Below are positions 43,637 through 53,264 of a stretch of 64,000 nucleotides of DNA, piece by piece. The DNA comes from Bilophila wadsworthia ATCC 49260. GTDB taxonomy: Bacteria; Desulfobacterota; Desulfovibrionia; Desulfovibrionales; Desulfovibrionaceae. The stretch's first letter is position 1; each line of letters starts with the position of its first letter. The notes under the pieces are model-generated. The model did not search any database. It was not told the DNA's origin and saw nothing but the letters and a program-made list of their open reading frames with translations. The position numbers and the translations under genes are program-made. The stretch is taken from NCBI RefSeq assembly GCF_000701705.1, contig NZ_JNJP01000002.1:1-64000 (forward strand), written 5' to 3'.

Positions 43637-44905
43637 CTACATGAGCAGATTCGGCAGGAACATCACCAGCTGCGGGCAGGCCGCAATGAGAATGATCAGC
43701 AACCATATCGTGCACAAGTAGGGGAAAGCCTTCAGCGCCACTTCCTCAAGCTTCACGTCCGTAATCTTCATGGTGATGAACAGGTTCGCGCCGAAAGGAG
43801 GCGTCAGGAACCCGGTTTCGCAGCACACCACGAACAGCACGCCGAGCTGGATCGGATGGATGCCGAGGGCGTTCGTGATGGGCAGGAACACCGGCGCGAG
43901 CACCACGACCATCGCCAGCGTATCCGCCACGAAGCCGCACAGGAAGATGAAGAACGCAATGAGCAGCAGGGTGATCGTCGGGTCCGTAGAGATGGAGCCG
44001 AGGAACGCACCCACGCTCTGCGGGATGTGGTACAGGGTCAGGAGCCGCGAGAAGGCCATCGAGACGCCGACCAGCACCGTGGCCGACCCGGCGAAGGCCG
44101 AGGTACGGATAAGCGCCGAGGAAATGTTCTTCCACGTCAGCTTGCGGTAAACGAACAGGCCGACGAACAGCGTCCAGAGCACGCCCACTTCGGCGGCTTC
44201 GGTGGGGGTAAATACGCCGCAGTAGATGCCGCCGAGGATGATCACCGGAGTCGCCAGCGCCCACTTGCCGTCCCAAATCGCCTTGAGCAAGCCGCAGACG
44301 GAAAACTTTTCGCCGGTGCCCTTATAGCCGCGCTTGCGGGCGATGCAATAGGCGGTGATGCACATGGAAGTGGTCATCACGAAACCGGGGATGAAGCCCG
44401 CCATGAACAATCCGGCGATGGACGTGTTGGCCACGACGCCGTAAATGATCATGGGATTGCTCGGCGGGATCAGGATGCCGAGCGTCCCGCCCGTGGCGGA
44501 GACGGCGGCGGCGTCGTCCTTGCGGTATCCCGCGCCGATCATGCCGGGGATCATGATACTGCCGATGGCCGCGGTTGTGGCGGGGCCGGAGCCGCTGAGC
44601 GCCGCGAAGATCATGCAGGCGAGGATGGTCACCATGGCGAGGCCGCCGCGGATGTTGCCCACCGCCTTCTTGGCGACTTCAATGATTTCACCGGTAATCC
44701 CGGCGGGCTCCATGAGGAACCCGGCCATCACGAAACCGATGGTGGCAATGAGCGGGAACTGGTCCATGCCCGTGTACAGGTTCTGGGGGATGAACTCCAT
44801 CGGAAACGGCATCCCGATCATCGAGATGATGGACGCAAGCCCGATAACGCCGAACAGAGGCAAGCCAAGCAACATGAAGAAGACGAATGACAAAACAAGC
44901 AGCAT
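43637..44905 (-). CDS. dctM: TRAP transporter large permease DctM
   Basis: A 422-residue membrane protein of about twelve helices from the TRAP-T large-permease family; GILIPPSNPMIIYG and GSGPATTAAIGSIMIPGM are family hallmarks. With DctQ it performs Na+-coupled uptake of solutes delivered by DctP. It starts 3 bases after the dctQ stop. The two DctP proteins encoded upstream could both feed this one permease. Confidence 0.95.
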   Translation of the reverse strand: MLLVLSFVFFMLLGLPLFGVIGLASIISMIGMPFPMEFIPQNLYTGMDQFPLIATIGFVMAGFLMEPAGITGEIIEVAKKAVGNIRGGLAMVTILACMIFAALSGSGPATTAAIGSIMIPGMIGAGYRKDDAAAVSATGGTLGILIPPSNPMIIYGVVANTSIAGLFMAGFIPGFVMTTSMCITAYCIARKRGYKGTGEKFSVCGLLKAIWDGKWALATPVIILGGIYCGVFTPTEAAEVGVLWTLFVGLFVYRKLTWKNISSALIRTSAFAGSATVLVGVSMAFSRLLTLYHIPQSVGAFLGSISTDPTITLLLIAFFIFLCGFVADTLAMVVVLAPVFLPITNALGIHPIQLGVLFVVCCETGFLTPPFGANLFITMKITDVKLEEVALKAFPYLCTIWLLIILIAACPQLVMFLPNLLM

Positions 44906-44908
44906 GGC

Positions 44909-45415
44909 TTAGTCCCCCCTGCCCTGGAAGTGGAGCGTATGGTTCCGGAAATCGCGGTACAAGCCCTGCAACACGCGGAACGTCGTAACGGCCATACTGA
45001 TCGGGATGATCAGGTACGCGTACATTACGTTGATTTCAAGGGAAGCGGAAACCTGCTTAAAACGGGTCATGTTCTCGAGCATATTGATGCTGTAATAAAA
45101 AACAAGCACACAAAACACAGCGAACGAGAGCTCGGAAACCACGTAACAGACTTTCACCAGACGCGGGAAATGCTTTTCCAGCGTATCCATGAGCATGAGG
45201 ACGCGAAGCTGTTCCTTGCGCTTCACCGCGATGGCGACGCCAAGATAGGATGCCCATACAAACAGATACCGGCAGAGTTCCTCAATCCACGAAAACGACT
45301 TGCTGAGCAGGAACCGGGAAAAAACTTCGGTTCCCAGAAGCAGGATGAGCAAGGACAGCATAATCGAAACGCAAAATTCTTCGGCCCATTCGTCGAGCCA
45401 GCGCAAAACCTTCAT
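44909..45415 (-). CDS. dctQ: TRAP transporter small permease DctQ
   Basis: A 168-residue protein with four hydrophobic helices and the family motif region EELCRYLFVWASYLGVAIAVK (the acidic EE pair is characteristic). GGGAGG is 5-6 bases before the ATG. It is separated from the upstream dctP by 51 bp that contain an 11-bp-stem hairpin, the usual way to let binding protein exceed permease. Confidence 0.93.
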   Translation of the reverse strand: MKVLRWLDEWAEEFCVSIMLSLLILLLGTEVFSRFLLSKSFSWIEELCRYLFVWASYLGVAIAVKRKEQLRVLMLMDTLEKHFPRLVKVCYVVSELSFAVFCVLVFYYSINMLENMTRFKQVSASLEINVMYAYLIIPISMAVTTFRVLQGLYRDFRNHTLHFQGRGD

Positions 45416-45432
45416 GATACCTCCCGGAGAAT

Positions 45433-45456
45433 GGCGGGAAGGGCTCCCTTCCCGCC
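45433..45456 (-). other. Intra-operon hairpin between dctP-1 and dctQ
   Basis: GGCGGGAAGGG and CCCTTCCCGCC are perfect 11-bp arms with a 2-base loop. Likely an mRNA stabilising or attenuating structure. Confidence 0.65.
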
Positions 45457-45466
45457 GGGGAACAGC

Positions 45467-46501
45467 TTACTTCTTGGCAAGAGCTTCCTTCTTGGCCAAA
45501 ACGACGTCGATGACCGCCTTGCCCTTGGCGGCGTCGCCATCGCCTATCACCTCATAGCACTTGGGCCATGCGGTACGTCCGAGACGGACCCATTCCGGGA
45601 GGTCTTCAACCACGCCGAGCAGCTCCATGCCGTGTTCCTGCATGAGCTTGTCGTCGGTGGCGAGCATGTCGGCAACCTTGGTGCGTTCGTACAGCATGGC
45701 TTCCTTGCCGGCGCGGATCAGAGCGTTGCGCTCCTTCTCGGGCAGGCTCTGGAGCCAGCGTTCTCCGACGATGAAGTTGCAGCTATGCACGGAGTAGTTG
45801 ATCATGGTGGCGTACTTCTGCGCTTCGTAGAACTTCAGGGTCACCACGTTGTTGAAGCAGCCTTCCTGACCGTCCACCACGCCCTGCTGGAGCGCGTTGA
45901 ACGTTTCGGCAAAGGAAACGGCGGTGGGCTCAAGGCCAAGAGCCTTGAACGTGGACACCATGAGGGCGTTCTGCGGCGTGCGGATCTTGATGCCCTTGGC
46001 GTCGGCGAGCTTGCGGACCGGGTGCTTGGCGCTGGTGGTCAGCTGGCGGTAGCCGATGTCAAGGATGCACAGCAGGCGGCAGCCGCCTTCCTTGATGGCC
46101 CATTCGTTGTTCTGATCCCACATGGCGTCCACGAGGGCGCGGAATTCTTCCAGCGAGTCGAACATGTACGGCATGTTCACCCAGCCGCAGGAAGGCGCGA
46201 ACGGGGCATAGTTGTTGGTGGCGAGGTTGGCGATGTGGATGGTGCCGAGCTGGATGCCGCGCACGGTTTCCTGTTCGTCGCCAAGCTGCATACTGGGGAA
46301 GAACTGGAAGTCAAAGGCGTTGTCCGAATACTGCTGGGCCAGTTCGATGAATTTGTTATAGAAGACGTTAGTGTAGTTCTGCGGGTTCGCGTCCACGGAG
46401 GACGCCACGATCACCGTGGTCTTCGAGGCGGCTTTCGCCTGACCGAACGCAAGGCCGATCACGGATGCGCACAGCAGGCAGGCAACAAGCAATTTCTTCA
46501 T
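45467..46501 (-). CDS. TRAP periplasmic binding protein DctP-1
   Basis: A 344-residue DctP-type binding protein with signal peptide MKKLLVACLLCASVIGLAFG. IKIRTPQNALMV contains the carboxylate-binding Arg of the family, and the C-terminal EWVRLGRTAWPKCYEVIGDG is shared with the tandem paralogue at 46649-47680. The two are about 85% identical by eye and differ mainly in the N-terminal 40 residues and a loop near 215-230 (HSCNFIVGERW versus HSANIIASERW). AAGGGGAA precedes the ATG. The ligand could be a carboxylated ureide or N-acyl compound given the flanking hydrolases. Confidence 0.93.
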   Translation of the reverse strand: MKKLLVACLLCASVIGLAFGQAKAASKTTVIVASSVDANPQNYTNVFYNKFIELAQQYSDNAFDFQFFPSMQLGDEQETVRGIQLGTIHIANLATNNYAPFAPSCGWVNMPYMFDSLEEFRALVDAMWDQNNEWAIKEGGCRLLCILDIGYRQLTTSAKHPVRKLADAKGIKIRTPQNALMVSTFKALGLEPTAVSFAETFNALQQGVVDGQEGCFNNVVTLKFYEAQKYATMINYSVHSCNFIVGERWLQSLPEKERNALIRAGKEAMLYERTKVADMLATDDKLMQEHGMELLGVVEDLPEWVRLGRTAWPKCYEVIGDGDAAKGKAVIDVVLAKKEALAKK

Positions 46502-46586
46502 GTCATTTCCCCTTGAACTGACATCGTTGCGGGAAAACTCCCGCTGAAACATTCCGCAAACGGCTGCGGAAACCTCCTCAACACCC

Positions 46587-46634
46587 CCGGCGGCTCCCTT
46601 TTCCGCCGGAGTCCGGGGGAATGACTCCCCCGGA
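46587..46634 (-). other. Two adjacent hairpins between dctP paralogues
   Basis: CCGGCGG/CCGCCGG at 46587-46609 and TCCGGGGGA/TCCCCCGGA at 46612-46634 lie between the tandem dctP genes, probably tuning relative expression. Confidence 0.6.
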
Positions 46635-46648
46635 TGCCCCGGAAAGGG

Positions 46649-47680
46649 CTACTTCTTCGCCAGAGCTTCCTTCTTGGCGAGGACGATATCCATAACGGCC
46701 TTGCCCTTTTCGGCATTGCCGTCGCCAATGACTTCATAGCACTTGGGCCACGCGGTACGGCCAAGGCGGATCCATTCGGGGAGGTCTTCGACCACGCCGA
46801 GCAGTTCCATGCCGTGTTCCACCATCAGCTTGTCGTCGGCCTCAAGCATACCCGCGACCTTGGTGCGCTCATATTCCATAGCTTCCTTGCCGGCGCGGAT
46901 CAGTGCGTTGCGCTCCTTCTCGGGCAGGCTCTGGAGCCAGCGTTCGCTGGCGATGATGTTGGCGCTGTGCACGGAGTAGTTGATCTGGGTCGCGTACTTC
47001 TGCGCTTCGTAGAACTTCAGGGTCACCACGTTGTTGAAGCAGCCTTCCTGACCGTCCACCACGCCCTGCTGGAGCGCGTTGAAGGTTTCGGAGAAGGAAA
47101 CGGCGGTGGGTTCGAGGCCGAGAGCCTTGAACGTGGACACCATGAGGGCGTTCTGCGGCGTGCGGATCTTGATGCCCTTGGCGTCGGCGAGCTTGCGGAC
47201 CGGGTGCTTGGCGCTGGTGGTCAGCTGGCGGTAGCCGATGTCGAGAATGGACAGGATACGGCAGCCGCCTTCCTTGACGGCCCACTCGTTGTTCTGTTCC
47301 CACATGGCATCGAGCAGCGCGCGGAATTCATCCAGCGTATCAAACAGATACGGCATGTTCACCCAGCCGCAGGAAGGCGCGAAAGGGGCGTAGTTGTTCG
47401 TGGCGAGCATGGACATCTGAAGCGTGCCGAGCTGGAGGGCGCGGACGGTTTCCTGTTCGTCGCCAAGCTGCATACTCGGGAACAACTGGAAATCGAACGC
47501 GTTGTCGGAATACTTCTGAGCGAGTTCCACCAGCTTCTTATACGTGACATTCATGTAGTTCTGTTCGCTGGTGTCCACGGACGAGGCCACAATCACAGTG
47601 ATCTTTGAAGCGGCCTGCGCCTGCGTCTGAGCAAGCAGCATCGCGGTACACACCAAAAAGGCGACGAGAAACCGTTTCAT
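46649..47680 (-). CDS. TRAP periplasmic binding protein DctP-2 (tandem paralogue)
   Basis: A 343-residue binding protein with a signal peptide (MKRFLVAFLVCTAMLLAQ) and the same domain plan as DctP-1. Long stretches are nearly identical at nucleotide level (for example the segments around 45830-45900 and 47018-47085), which indicates recent duplication or gene conversion. The chosen ATG has CAGGAG upstream. It follows the carboxypeptidase-like M20 hydrolase gene by 59 bp. Confidence 0.93.
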   Translation of the reverse strand: MKRFLVAFLVCTAMLLAQTQAQAASKITVIVASSVDTSEQNYMNVTYKKLVELAQKYSDNAFDFQLFPSMQLGDEQETVRALQLGTLQMSMLATNNYAPFAPSCGWVNMPYLFDTLDEFRALLDAMWEQNNEWAVKEGGCRILSILDIGYRQLTTSAKHPVRKLADAKGIKIRTPQNALMVSTFKALGLEPTAVSFSETFNALQQGVVDGQEGCFNNVVTLKFYEAQKYATQINYSVHSANIIASERWLQSLPEKERNALIRAGKEAMEYERTKVAGMLEADDKLMVEHGMELLGVVEDLPEWIRLGRTAWPKCYEVIGDGNAEKGKAVMDIVLAKKEALAKK

Positions 47681-47739
47681 GCGAATAGCTCCTGTGGATA
47701 AAGTTACCCAAAATGAAAACCAACCGGAGGGTTCCGGCA

Positions 47740-48975
47740 TCAGGGGCGGCCACCCCCCGCAAGAGAGCGCAGCGCATCCTCAAGCACCCATGCCCCCAAA
47801 GCGAGGTGCTCAGGCGCGGTGGCCTCCTGCGGACAATGGCTCAACCCCTTGATGCTCGGAACAAACAAAAGCCCGACCGGCACTCGGCTCCCGAGGCTGG
47901 CGGCGTCGTGGGCGGGACCACTCTTGAGGAAGAGCGGCTGGACACCCCGCCTTTCGGCCGCCTGCCGGAACACCTCGCCCACTTCGGGGGACGTGCGCAC
48001 GCCCCCGCTGGCGGAAAGCCGGACAAGCTCCAGATCAAGCCCTCTGGATTCGGCGACGGAACGCACGAGCGATTCGATGCGCTGCCAACCCTCCTCCAGA
48101 ACGGGCACGTCAACATGGCGTATATCAATGGTAAACGTCACCGACTCGGGAACGACGATCCCCACATTGGGGGAACAGGCCAATTCGCCGATGGTGCAGG
48201 AAAAATCCTCGGGCAGATCGCCGTCCTTCCAAAGCTGCTCCATGCGGAAGGCCAGCTCGGCGAATCCGGCGGCGGGATCGCGGCGCCCCTGCATGGGGCT
48301 GGCGGCGTGATCCGAATGGCCTTTATAGACGATGCGGTGCAGACGCATCCCGGAAATGGCGGTAACGATGCCGAGCTCGCGCCCGGCGTCTTCGAGCATC
48401 GCGTTCTGCTCGATATGGACTTCAAGGAAAGCTTTAACGTTCGCGGGATCGATCTGTTCTTCGGGCAGGGCATCCGGGTCGAGCCCGAACGCACGCAGTG
48501 CATCGTAGGCGGACCCTTCGGCGTTGCTCAGGCGTTTCAAGCCCTCCACGCCGATCTGCCCCGCGATGCCCTTACTGCCGAGGCATGTGGAACCGAAATT
48601 CGACCCCTCTTCCTCCGCGAAGGCGATGAATTCGATGGCGCGTTCCGGCTTGTATCCTTCATCATGGAAGGAACGCAGCGCCTCCAGCGCGGCGACCACG
48701 CCGTATGTCCCGTCATAGCGTCCGCCGTTACGCACGGTGTCGAGGTGGGAACCGGTGAGCACGGCGGGAGCGCCGGTCGAGCCTTCAATCCGGGCGTGCA
48801 GGTTCCCCATGCCGTCGGTCCACGGTTCCAGCCCGATAGCCTTCAGTTCGCGCTCAAGCACGCGGCGGGCACGGCTGTCCGCCTCCGACCATGAGAACCG
48901 CGTCACCCCTTTTCCGGGCGTCGCGTTGCACGTGGACAGTTCTTCAAGCGTATCGAAAAGGCGCTGTGCCTGCAT
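47740..48975 (-). CDS. M20-family amidohydrolase (N-carbamoyl-amino-acid hydrolase / allantoate amidohydrolase type)
   Basis: A 411-residue Zn-dependent hydrolase. Motifs GSHLDTVRNGGRYDG, EEEGSNFG, VEVHIEQ-like LEVHIEQN and GLSHCPQE match the HyuC/AllC branch of M20, which removes N-carbamoyl or ureido groups, releasing CO2 and ammonia. Beta-ureidopropionase and allantoate amidohydrolase are alternatives. It sits downstream of an amidohydrolase that could open a ring (hydantoin-like) or hydrolyse an amide, and upstream of TRAP binding proteins: a coherent uptake-and-hydrolysis unit. AGGAGG lies 5 bases before the ATG. Confidence 0.92.
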   Translation of the reverse strand: MQAQRLFDTLEELSTCNATPGKGVTRFSWSEADSRARRVLERELKAIGLEPWTDGMGNLHARIEGSTGAPAVLTGSHLDTVRNGGRYDGTYGVVAALEALRSFHDEGYKPERAIEFIAFAEEEGSNFGSTCLGSKGIAGQIGVEGLKRLSNAEGSAYDALRAFGLDPDALPEEQIDPANVKAFLEVHIEQNAMLEDAGRELGIVTAISGMRLHRIVYKGHSDHAASPMQGRRDPAAGFAELAFRMEQLWKDGDLPEDFSCTIGELACSPNVGIVVPESVTFTIDIRHVDVPVLEEGWQRIESLVRSVAESRGLDLELVRLSASGGVRTSPEVGEVFRQAAERRGVQPLFLKSGPAHDAASLGSRVPVGLLFVPSIKGLSHCPQEATAPEHLALGAWVLEDALRSLAGGGRP

Positions 48976-49083
48976 GGAAACCTCCTTGAGTGTCTTCGGC
49001 AGTGATGGTTCACTTCGCCGCAATATCCGCTGGGGCAAGGGGAGGGGCTTGTCTTGAAAAACCCCTCTCCATGCCATTCTGCG

Positions 49084-50688
49084 TTACGCTTCGTACACCA
49101 CACGCCCGCCGCAGATGGTCTTCAGGACCTTGATGTCCCTGATTCCGGACGGATCGACGGCTTCAATATCACTGTCGAGCAATACAAAATCGGCAAAACG
49201 GCCCGGCTCGATGCGCCCGCGGTCGTGTTCCCCGCCGCAGCAAAGGGAAGCATAGGTCGTGTAGGCTTCCAGCGCCTGACGCGGGGTAATGCGCTGATCG
49301 CCCCCGAACAGGACACCGCCGTCGCTGATGCGGTTTACCGCCGCGTGCATACTGCCGAGGGCGGTCACCGGAAGGACGGGCGTATCCACATGCAGCGAGA
49401 AGGGCATACCCAAACGGACGCAGGAACCGGCGGGGTCCATGCGCGCGGTGCGCTCGGGGCCAAGGAAAATGGCGGCGTGCCGATCTCCCCAGACTTCGAT
49501 GTGCCGGGCGAACAGGCTCGGGATGATCCCGCAAGCCTTCATGCGCTCAAGCTGCGAGTCGGAAACGAGCTGCGCATGGATGAGCATGTGGCGCAGATCC
49601 GTGCGCGGGCACCGCTCCACGGCCTTTTCAAAAGCTTGGATGACCGATTCCGAGGCGGCGTCGCCGTTGGTATGCACGGCGACCTGAAAGCCGAGGCAGT
49701 GGTATTTGATGATGATTTCGTCGATCTCTTCCTGCGACCACAGCAACGCACCCTTGTAGCCGGGGCGGGTGTAGTAGTCTTCAAGCAGCGCTCCGGTGAA
49801 GCCCTGAATGGAGCCGTCGGTGAAGTATTTGACCCCGCCGATCTTCATGTGGTCGTTGCCGATGCCCCACACGCCGAGGGAGATGAGCTTGTCCATCTCG
49901 GAAGGCAGAAGCTGCAGATAGGCTCTGGCGTTGAGCCGGCCTTCGCGGGCAAGCTCCATGTAAGGCCGGAGGAACACTTCGGCTTCGCCGTTGATCCCGA
50001 GCCCGCCATCCTGAAACGTGGTAAAGCCTTTCTTATTGTATTCGGCGATGGCGCGGACGAGGCTTTCGCGCACCTGAGCTTCCGTGGGAACGGGCAAGCG
50101 GCCCGAGGCTTCGATGATGGCGTTTTCCAGCAGCAGGCCGGTGGGCAGGCCGTTCCCGTCAAGGACGATTTCGCCGCCGGGGACCTTCGTATCGGCGGTG
50201 AAACCAAGACGTTCGAGGCCGATGGTATTGACGTACCCCATATGTACCGAAATATGGACAACCATCACGGGCCGATCGGCGCAGACGGCATCAAGATCGT
50301 GGCGGTTCATGTGGCGGTTGTCGGAAATGCCCGAGTCGTCATACCCGTAGCCGATCACCCATTCGTCATCGCTTGCGGCGGCCTTGTCGCGCAGGGCCTG
50401 CTGCACGGCGGCGATGGAACCGAGCGAAGCGCCGCAGTACACCTGATTGAGGCAGCGGCTGAACGAGGACATATGGCTGTGGGTGTCGATAAAGCCGGGA
50501 TAGAGGGTCCCGCCGCCGAAATCCACGACGTCGTATTCGCCCGCTTTGGCGTATCCGAGGACCTCTTCACGGCTTCCGACGCATTCGATGCGCCCGTCCG
50601 CGATGCAGACGGCTTCGGCTTTGGGAGCCTTTTCGGACATGGTGACGATATCAGCCCCGACATAGACGGTCTTTTTGCTTACCAACAT
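49084..50688 (-). CDS. Amidohydrolase 3 family metal-dependent hydrolase (YtcJ-like)
   Basis: A 534-residue TIM-barrel amidohydrolase; DTHSHM gives the metal-binding HxH, and later HTNGD and HAQLV supply further ligand histidines. YtcJ-like proteins hydrolyse N-acyl or cyclic amides but few substrates are known. First gene of the minus-strand operon, with AAAGGAG 8 bases before the ATG and a 667-bp AT-rich region divergent to an AraC regulator. No signal peptide, so cytoplasmic. The substrate is presumably what the TRAP system imports. Confidence 0.9.
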   Translation of the reverse strand: MLVSKKTVYVGADIVTMSEKAPKAEAVCIADGRIECVGSREEVLGYAKAGEYDVVDFGGGTLYPGFIDTHSHMSSFSRCLNQVYCGASLGSIAAVQQALRDKAAASDDEWVIGYGYDDSGISDNRHMNRHDLDAVCADRPVMVVHISVHMGYVNTIGLERLGFTADTKVPGGEIVLDGNGLPTGLLLENAIIEASGRLPVPTEAQVRESLVRAIAEYNKKGFTTFQDGGLGINGEAEVFLRPYMELAREGRLNARAYLQLLPSEMDKLISLGVWGIGNDHMKIGGVKYFTDGSIQGFTGALLEDYYTRPGYKGALLWSQEEIDEIIIKYHCLGFQVAVHTNGDAASESVIQAFEKAVERCPRTDLRHMLIHAQLVSDSQLERMKACGIIPSLFARHIEVWGDRHAAIFLGPERTARMDPAGSCVRLGMPFSLHVDTPVLPVTALGSMHAAVNRISDGGVLFGGDQRITPRQALEAYTTYASLCCGGEHDRGRIEPGRFADFVLLDSDIEAVDPSGIRDIKVLKTICGGRVVYEA

Positions 50689-51355
50689 GAGCTTGCTCCT
50701 TTGATGGTTGTGCGTCGTATGGGGGCGTTCGGAACGCAATGCGAAAAAAATCCCGAAAAAAACACGCTGCCCAACTGTCCATTTTGAGCTATTGTGCTTT
50801 TTTGAACGAAAGGGCTTTCAAAAAAGACCGCACAGGAATATCTTTGTAATCGTAAAGAAATAAAACCATTATGCGGTCAAATGAAAAGTTCTTCGCTCTT
50901 TCTAAGAAAAATACGGCATGATATTCCTGTTTACTTGCGAAGGACGGACAAAAAATAACGCCAAATGGACATTTTCTGTTCCAAAACGGAACAAAGTATA
51001 AATAAACAAATAATTACAATATGTTATAGACACATCCTGTTTCACATGTCCTTCATTGCCCATCCGCAGTATTTGATGCCGACGAGTTGCACACCGGGAA
51101 TCCCTTCTGATACAGGCAAAGGTATGACAAAATCAGTTCCCCGACTTCCATAAAACGGGCTTTCACGAAGCCCGCCACCGTAAAACCAATTCACAAGCAT
51201 AGGCTGACCCATTTTTGAATGAAGTGTTTTCATTAAGAAAAGAACCGGCATCTTCAATTGACGCAATCCGTCCGTTGCCAACACATATTGTACATTAAAG
51301 AACAATCTATCCGTATCAAAAGGCTCATCCTGCCCGATACGGTTCAGGGGGCATC
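50689..51355. other. AT-rich divergent control region, amidohydrolase operon / AraC regulator
   Basis: No convincing gene. It contains a 10-bp perfect inverted repeat CTTTTTTGAA-N10-TTCAAAAAAG (50797-50826), TGTTCC-N5-GGAACA (50977-50993), and the motif TGTCCATTT in opposite orientations near 50777 and 50962. A minus-strand open frame of 87 codons at 51042-51305 has no good ribosome site and could be a remnant. Confidence 0.5.
50797..50826. promoter_or_regulatory. Inverted repeat upstream of amidohydrolase operon
   Basis: Perfect 10-bp arms CTTTTTTGAA and TTCAAAAAAG with a 10-bp spacer, about 110 bp upstream of the amidohydrolase start. Could be an operator or a small terminator; orientation not decidable. 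Confidence 0.4.
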
Positions 51356-52269
<914 letters not shown>

Positions 52270-52270
<1 letters not shown>

Positions 52271-52306
52271 AAATGCCCGCAGGATGATTCCGTCCTCGGG
52301 CATTTT
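52270..52306 (+). terminator. Rho-independent terminator after AraC regulator gene
   Basis: AAAATGCCCG pairs with CGGGCATTTT immediately after the stop codon, followed by more T. Confidence 0.85.
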
Positions 52307-52492
52307 TCAGTTATGGCAGTGCCTCTAATAAGTTTTAGTTGTCAAAAAGAACATTTTTTTCCGTTTGTGCCTTTTCCATGAATGGTGGTAGACAGGATTC
52401 ACGACGAAAGGGTGTTCTCTACAAACTTTTGTACGGATTTTTCTGCTGTGTGTTTCCTTTTTCTGAAACCTATAACGATAAAGGAGTCCACC

Positions 52493-52582
52493 ATGTCCAT
52501 GTTTCCTATTATGATCATCGCTGGTGCTTTCATGCTCATCTCCGTTGTCGTCGGTATCTATGGTGTAAGGAAGTATAACTAG
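52493..52582 (+). CDS. 29-residue single-helix membrane peptide
   Basis: A strong AAAGGAG site lies 6-7 bases before the ATG. The 29-residue product is one hydrophobic helix (PIMIIAGAFMLISVVVGIYG) ending in a positive tail (VRKYN), so N-out/C-in insertion is expected. It is bounded by terminators at 52270-52306 and 52606-52645, giving a self-contained transcription unit of about 300 bp. Small peptides of this type often act as auxiliary subunits of transporters or respiratory complexes, but no partner gene is adjacent and I do not recognise the family. A real gene is likely because start, ribosome site, stop and terminator line up. Confidence 0.7.
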   Translation: MSMFPIMIIAGAFMLISVVVGIYGVRKYN

Positions 52583-52605
52583 CAGGTTTTTCCATGTGGA
52601 AATCA

Positions 52606-52645
52606 GGAAAAAGCCCTGAGCACTCGATGTGTTCAGGGCTTTTCC
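52606..52645 (+). terminator. Terminator after membrane peptide gene
   Basis: GGAAAAAGCCCTGA pairs with TCAGGGCTTTTCC with one bulged A, 23 bases after the stop. Confidence 0.85.
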
Positions 52646-52727
52646 TTATCCTTATTCCTCAAAATATATTCATATTTCATGATATATTATCATTCATTAG
52701 CATGCAAACTTAAAATGGTACCTTTTC

Positions 52728-52952
52728 TTATCGACCGTATTCAACAGGTTCATATCCTCGCTCACACCAAGGATACGCCCGAAGCGCAAACCCCGTCACA
52801 GCGCCCCAGACACAACAAGACCCCCATTCGGGGGTCTTGTGCTTTGCCTTGCGGCTGTAGGCTGTTTTGCCCTTGTGCTTTCGAACCGGCTTTGCCGTCG
52901 CCTTCCGCACCTTAGGTTCCGGGATAACCAGAACCATCACTGTTTTGCCCAT
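52728..52952 (-). CDS. Small Lys/Arg-rich protein, uncertain
   Basis: The ATG at 52952 follows AGGAGA by about 8 bases. The first ~40 residues are very basic (VRKATAKPVRKHKGKTAYSR), like small nucleoid- or ribosome-associated proteins. The last ~30 residues are Trp/Cys rich and unlike the start, and the frame runs through a perfect AAGACCCCC/GGGGGTCTT hairpin (52818-52839) that looks like a terminator. The genuine product may therefore end near residue 40, with a frameshift or an extension of the frame through the terminator. Kept with low confidence. The other parts of 52583-53264 show no clear gene. Confidence 0.4.
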   Translation of the reverse strand: MGKTVMVLVIPEPKVRKATAKPVRKHKGKTAYSRKAKHKTPEWGSCCVWGAVTGFALRAYPWCERGYEPVEYGR

Positions 52953-53264
52953 CGGAATCGTCTCCTGTTTATCGTTGCTCATGTTTTGGGGGCCTCTGCC
53001 GCCGCCTCATCGTTCCGCAACTTTGTACATCTGAGTAGACCTCCTTTCGTAGAGTATAGGTTCAAGGCCTGCTCCCAACCTTTTCATCCTATTCCTCTTC
53101 TTCTTTTATTATAGATCCTTTTCTGAAAGATGCAATGAGCCCACCTTTGCAGAAAACCGATCAAAAGGCACCGCATCCCGCACGAAAAAGGGAGGCGGAC
53201 CTCCCTTGCCATTTCAGCTTGCGCATGAAGTAGAGCGTTGCCGCCAAACCCCTCTGAGGACACA

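Noticed and set aside
51042..51305. An 87-codon minus-strand frame (reading LVNWFYGGGLRESPFYG) in the AraC-side intergenic region
   Set aside because: No good ribosome site and no recognised family; it could be a remnant of a decayed gene but I cannot show it, so it is mentioned only in the region entry.
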